A stretch of 64,000 nt of DNA, from NCBI GenBank assembly GCA_964017045.1, contig OZ024801.1, positions 29,670,049 through 29,734,048 on the forward strand, written 5' to 3'. The notes below the pieces were generated by a model. The model searched no databases, was not told where the DNA came from, and saw only the letters and a program-made list of their open reading frames with translations. Shown here piece by piece: positions 60,988 to 64,000 of the stretch. The position numbers were made by a program, and so were the translations under genes. Position 1 is the first letter of the stretch. Each line of letters opens with the position of its first letter. The stretch is from Omphiscola glabra (lineage: Eukaryota; Mollusca; Gastropoda; Lymnaeidae).

Positions 60988-62203
60988 AGCTTCTTATTTA
61001 GTAACTGGAAAAATAATCCAATGCTGCCAGCTTTCCTTTGGGAAGTATGAGGTTGTGCCTTAAAAAAATGTAACAAGCCCATTTACCGCTATGTGCAGTG
61101 GAGTGACAGAAAAGTGTCAAAAACCAGCCAGAAGGGTTAAGTAATAGGAAGTCATTAGCATTAATTAAAAAAATCAAAGTTGATTAGCACATTTTTATTT
61201 ACAAAGCCATCAATATTATTTTCAGTACTGTTTATCTTTAAAGCACAGTTAAAGCTTTGTTTTTTAATAACTTGTTTCAACTTCCTTCTTTCCTTTCGCC
61301 ACTCATTTTAACAGCTTGCTAAATCCACTAGCGGATCTAAAGGAAAGTTACAGGTATATATTGTATATTTATAAAAATATAACAACATTATAAATATAAA
61401 CTTGTGGTTTAAAAGCACATATGGGTAGGAATTAGGAGGACAACCTTTGCCATAATTAGAAATGATAAAACATTTATTTTATTCAAAATATTTTTATAAT
61501 CATTAACTAGTTAACTAATTAAATTATGCATTTAAACTAAATTCTTCATTGTCTAACTTTGCTTTTTTAATTTACTGCAGGATAAGACTTTATCTCAGTC
61601 TGAATCTGAAGAATTGTCAGTTGCAATAGATGATAAAACGTAAGAGGGCAGAAATCTTTTTAACATTCTATTGTCTTTATTCCTACGAGCTTCTAAGGTT
61701 TGCATTTACTACCATTTCAGTGGGAACACAATTGTGTTCCTCTAAGTTTATTCACTATCTGATTTCATCTAAAATATTTTGACATTATTACTGTTGAGTT
61801 CCTAAAAGTAAGACTATAATTTTATCACATGGAAATATTGTAAATATTTTGTCATAATTTTTTTAAAAAAAGCTTCTACATTAAAGGCTAGAGTATCAAA
61901 CTTAAACACAACATAAACTGTTTTTGTTAATGGCCAAGACCCTCACAAAGAATCTTCAGGATTCAAGTGCTAATAATTAAAATTGGTAGGGCGTGTGGTA
62001 AAGCAAAACATCCTAGAGATGTCAAACACATGAGTAATATTGTGCCCATCCAACTTTGAAAAACTGTATTAAATTGTATTAAAATTGTTCACACAAAATT
62101 CTCTTAAAAATACTGCTTTTTAATTGTATTGCAATTTAGGTAAATATTTGAAAAAAGAACAATTTCTTTCAGGGAACATGATGATGATTTCTCCTCCTGG
62201 TGA
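46638..62203 (+). CDS. OFD1: OFD1 centriole and centriolar satellite protein, 29 coding exons
   Basis: OFD1 acts at distal centrioles and centriolar satellites and is needed for ciliogenesis. Coding exons: 46638-46727, 47890-48090, 48958-49026, 49195-49225, 49405-49512, 50230-50372, 51013-51102, 51861-51944, 52401-52507, 52635-52754, 53326-53399, 53733-53824, 54465-54542, 55030-55097, 55371-55414, 55696-55847, 56043-56154, 56327-56372, 56778-57048, 57196-57298, 57673-57783, 57992-58097, 58464-58576, 58892-59059, 59572-59684, 60737-60838, 61315-61353, 61581-61639, 62173-62203. All are GT-AG with consistent phase. The total is 2925 nt, 974 residues (human 1012). The order LisH, coiled coil, Ser-rich region and acidic tail matches the family. 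Short microexons and the last exon are less certain than the rest. Confidence 0.95.
48077..48126 (+). repeat. Tandem 25 bp duplication across the OFD1 exon 2 donor
   Basis: The unit TTAATCAAGATAAG plus GTAAAGATACA covers the last 14 exon bases, the donor at 48091 and 11 intron bases. It repeats immediately with one mismatch (ATAAG to ATATG), so a second GTAAAG donor lies 25 bp downstream. Confidence 0.92.
49027..50229. other. OFD1 introns 3-5
   Basis: Apart from exons 4 and 5 this is ordinary AT-rich intron with a short TA microsatellite at 49330-49342. The open frame 49444-49749 overlaps exon 5 in another frame and is not a gene. Confidence 0.5.
49195..56372 (+). CDS. OFD1: OFD1 exons 4-18: coiled-coil region
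   Basis: Exons 4-5 give GFLWQLLSEVTSLHANSINN (human GFLMHFLKELAEYH) and exon 6 gives DDFLRTGRSGAEERFLSFQ. From about residue 185 to 560 the sequence is a near-continuous coiled coil (for example YDALVIRERNTLERLQQQTE, human SEALVLREKSTLERI). MSDYKTLKEQ marks exon 14 and ALNNEVYRKPDD exon 18 (human ALENEVYCNP). Exons are 31-152 nt. Exon 12 ends inside a 15-unit 34 bp array that repeats its donor. Confidence 0.94.
51160..51395. repeat. Degenerate AAATGTTTAAATAATCT repeats (OFD1 intron 7)
   Basis: About ten imperfect copies of a 21-22 bp unit with (T/A)CTCTACGTAAATGTTTAAA occur, some fused into larger 43 bp duplications. Confidence 0.8.
51412..51577. mobile_element. hAT MITE in OFD1 intron 7
   Basis: The ends CAGTGTTTCGAAAACTTTT and CACACTTTGGAAACACTC are inverted repeats. 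The interior (GGGCAGACCGGTGAAC, CATTTGACCATAAATATTCA) resembles the MITE at 16899-17085 in layout. Flanking octamers do not match convincingly. Confidence 0.55.
52146..52215 (-). mobile_element. LINE/SINE 3' tail in OFD1 intron 8
   Basis: On the minus strand the sequence ends GCGCTATATAAGACAGCAAA followed by an ATA run. This is the common 3' tail of L2/CR1-type retroposons. An inner palindrome CAGCCTAGGGCTAGGCT precedes it. It is only a tail, without coding sequence. Confidence 0.55.
53804..54312 (+). repeat. 34 bp array that repeats the OFD1 exon 12 splice donor (15 units)
   Basis: The first unit is the true exon end ATAGAGTTAATGAATTAGAG followed by the donor GTAACT at 53825. Fourteen more units follow at 34 bp spacing; 13 of the 15 keep GAG|GTAACT and two have AAG|GTAACT. 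Twenty-one exon bases are copied along with the donor. Units alternate ACTACTTTGAC and ACTTCTTTGA(C/T), so the higher-order unit is 68 bp. Extension to any decoy reads GAG GTA ACT ACT TTG ACA TAG and stops. Confidence 0.95.
56450..56590. repeat. 150 bp dispersed module, copy 4 (OFD1 intron 18)
   Basis: Same family as 30150, 46085 and 22070 (reverse). Its left edge GAGAGGTTGGGATTAAAAAA matches 30150 closely. Confidence 0.8.
56578..56704. mobile_element. Snap-back inverted repeat in OFD1 intron 18
   Basis: The arms AATAAACTACCACAAATGCC and ATCCGAATAGCA (56578-56609) are mirrored by TGCTATTCGGATGCCATTCG and TGGTAGTTTATT (about 56670-56704). The loop is GC-rich (GGGTCCGAAAGGGGGCGCTG). One arm is also at 46200-46230. 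It ends only 73 bp before exon 19. Confidence 0.8.
56778..62203 (+). CDS. OFD1: OFD1 exons 19-29: Ser/Pro-rich region and acidic tail
   Basis: Exon 19 (271 nt, the largest) contains SSSDSADIIAQAKYRLKSLD, matching human [20 protein letters not shown], followed in exon 20 by NLEKAYHDFHCRM. Exon 23 has SITVDDLEQRPGSPP. A second charged helix (exon 25, EEERRLVEERLDREKKGWKK) precedes DPVMKQYMAMVQQQKEKE (exon 26). The final exon gives EHDDDFSSW and TGA at 62201-62203, like the acidic, Trp-ended vertebrate tail. Confidence falls slightly for the short exons 27-29. Confidence 0.88.
59160..59290 (-). mobile_element. L2-like LINE 3' fragment in OFD1 intron 24
   Basis: An AATAATAATAAAG run, then CTTGCTTCATCCCCAAAGGC and GGCGCTGTACAAAGTCAACC, align with the 3' end of the L2-like LINE at 33797-33870. 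It is on the minus strand, 100 bp after exon 24. Only the non-coding end remains. Confidence 0.75.
59824..59905. repeat. 22 bp minisatellite, about 3.5 copies
   Basis: The unit is GCTAATGTAGATGCATAATG plus CT, in OFD1 intron 25. The rest of this 1.05 kb intron has no feature I recognise. Confidence 0.9.
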
Positions 62204-62970
62204 TTACAAATATTACAAGATTTTTAATGTTCATACAGGAACATTTGAATTTGAAATATTTAATTTATTAATGATTGTTAAAAAAATTAGCAGTGTTATA
62301 AATGATGGTATTTTCATATAAAAAAATATTATTATTACAATTATGCTTGAATCTGATTTAAAAAAATTCAAATGCAGATTTAGAATTTGAAATTATATTA
62401 TATAAAATTTTTGTTTACACTGTTATTTTGGGTAATTAAATTGTTACTTTTTATTGATTAAATAAATTTTTCAAATTAAATAAATATTGTCGAATTAAAA
62501 TATTTTTTAAGTATTGTTGAAATATTTCAAAGAATTGTTTATCCTTTTAATTATTTGATATTTGAATGACACATTTTTTTTAAACAGCTGAGTCTGTGAT
62601 AAACAGTCATATAAATGTACTACATATTAATAATGAACTGAATGTATAAAAATATTTCAACAAGCCTGTGACTACTTTGAGTGTAATATGAAATATAAAA
62701 AATAAATGTAATGTGAATTAAAATTTATATTTATAATTCTATATAAAGCTATAAATATATGTAAATATATTTTTTTAATTTAGTGGCATTATATAATACT
62801 ATTATTATTTAGTTTATATGATTTCACAGAATAAAAATACTGATGTCAGGCAAGACATGTATAATTTTTTCTCAACATTAGAAACGTTGATAGTTTATAA
62901 TGGACTTCATATTGTTTAATCTCTGCCACATACCATTCTATCAATAAAACATAAGCAAAATGTGAATTGT
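62204..62970 (+). other. OFD1: Probable OFD1 3' UTR
   Basis: Very AT-rich sequence follows the stop codon. Canonical AATAAA hexamers stand at 62461, 62701 and 62943. The last, within ATCAATAAAACATAAGC and followed by a T-rich stretch, is the most natural end. The 3' limit is inferred. Confidence 0.55.
62943..62948 (+). terminator. Candidate OFD1 poly(A) signal
   Basis: AATAAA in ATCAATAAAACATAAGC is followed by TTGTATTGTTTTTATTT, a plausible downstream U-rich element. Earlier AATAAA copies at 62461 and 62701 could give shorter transcripts. Confidence 0.5.
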
Positions 62971-64000
62971 ATTGTTTTTATTTACTTTAAAAAAAAAAAA
63001 AAAAGAAGGACTAACTGAGAAAACAGACAACTCATTTGACAAACTTAGCTATCGGGTACCAAATCAAATGTAGAAATATTCATCTTGTCATAACAGTATC
63101 ACAAAAACACTTAAAGACATCCATCTACAGTCATTCATGCATTTATTTGAAACTTTATCTTTTTTACTCTTTTCCAGCTGGTGACACTATAAGGAAGAGA
63201 AGAAAACAAAAATCATTAAATTTTATTTAAACTAACTTCAATTCTTTTAGGGATTGTTCCACACAATCTACAAAACATTACAGCAGGTGGCATCATTATT
63301 TTTAATTTCTTACTTTCCTGTGTGCTTGCCGTTTAATTTTTAATATGGCGAATAGGCTAAGTGTGTTGCAAAAGTCTTGCTGGTTAATTTCTTTTTGTCA
63401 TAAAAGTTAGGTGACAATTATGTTTTATCAAAGAATAGATACAGTGACCAATAATGTTTTCTGAAATTATAGATACAAACTTAGTGGGCTTTATATAATC
63501 TATGCAAGAATAGCCCAAATCAATTAAAATCTCCTTATATTTTTAGAACATTCCATACAAACAGAAAAACAATTCAAAAAAGAACTGAACAAAATAATCC
63601 TAAAGGAAAGAACAAGTTCACCTTCATGCTGAAATTTAGCTGTGGATGAATATAATTTTCAGTGAAAAAAGAAAGTTATCAGCAAGTTCATGCAGAAGCA
63701 TGGATTATAGAAGGGCATTTGTACGTGTTATTGTCTGCTGCAGTGTGACAAGCAACAAAGTCATCCAAATAAAGAAAGTTTAAATTCCACTCATGAATCA
63801 GTTTCACTACAACACCTAACAAATCTAATGCTGCACATTTTACCCAATAATTATACATATCTATACATTTTTGGATGCTATAAATGTATAATAGTATTAG
63901 TCCACTTCAATTGTAAAACAGATTGTTCTACAAAGACATACACAATAATAATGTACTTCTGCTAAAACGTTAGAAAATAACGAAAGGTCCAATCTTGTAA
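62971..64000. other. Unassigned sequence downstream of OFD1
   Basis: A genomic A-tract at about 62988-63004 is followed by ordinary AT-rich DNA. No exon, RNA gene or repeat array is supported up to the window end. Confidence 0.5.

Noticed and set aside
46638..62203. A decoy donor as the true end of OFD1 exon 12
   Set aside because: Only the first donor keeps the frame into exon 13; every later one brings in TAG.

Overview
The window is AT-rich metazoan nuclear DNA. Genes are split into many short exons with consensus GT-AG splice sites, introns are long, and transposon debris and minisatellites are dense. A pond-snail-like (pulmonate gastropod) genome is the best guess. The hints are a SPIN-like hAT end (SPIN is reported from Lymnaea), RTE- and L2-type LINE remnants, a tRNA-derived SINE and BED-finger hAT debris. 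No species can be fixed from sequence alone.

Two complete conserved genes were rebuilt by hand from exon translations, splice sites and phase. (1) HMBS (hydroxymethylbilane synthase, third enzyme of haem synthesis) lies on the minus strand at 36494 to 17595: 11 coding exons, 378 residues, with an 11.2 kb first intron full of repeats. (2) OFD1 (LisH and coiled-coil protein of centrioles and centriolar satellites) lies on the plus strand at 46638 to 62203: 29 coding exons, 974 residues. The two genes are divergent and about 10.1 kb apart. Every junction keeps the reading frame. A third locus is partial: one plus-strand exon at 3901-4057 carries the N-terminal coiled-coil signature of the NCKAP5/NCKAP5L family, followed by two possible short terminal exons. 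A fourth possible locus is a pair of minus-strand exons at 11007-10644 with no recognised identity; its last exon resembles one of the possible NCKAP5 terminal exons.

Layout: 1-3.9 kb repeats and foldbacks, a U2 snRNA-like fragment and a SPIN-like hAT end; 3.9-5.4 kb NCKAP5-like exon(s); 5.4-10.6 kb mostly unique AT-rich sequence with a 188 bp hAT MITE, G-runs and a 270 bp direct duplication; 11.4-13.5 kb a 17 bp satellite; 13.6-17.1 kb minisatellites and a hAT element with a nested SINE; 17.6-36.5 kb HMBS; 36.8-46.6 kb intergenic, with a duplicated GC-rich repeat block, a GATA array and decayed hAT elements; 46.6-62.2 kb OFD1; then its 3' UTR and unassigned sequence.

The most unusual pattern is that three OFD1 and HMBS exons end inside tandem duplications that copy the exon end together with its 5' splice site: 15 x 34 bp at OFD1 exon 12, 6 x 31 bp at HMBS exon 9, and 2 x 25 bp at OFD1 exon 2. 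Each has one true donor followed by ready-made decoys, and in the two long arrays use of a decoy would add a stop codon. No operon, CRISPR array or bacterial feature is present.
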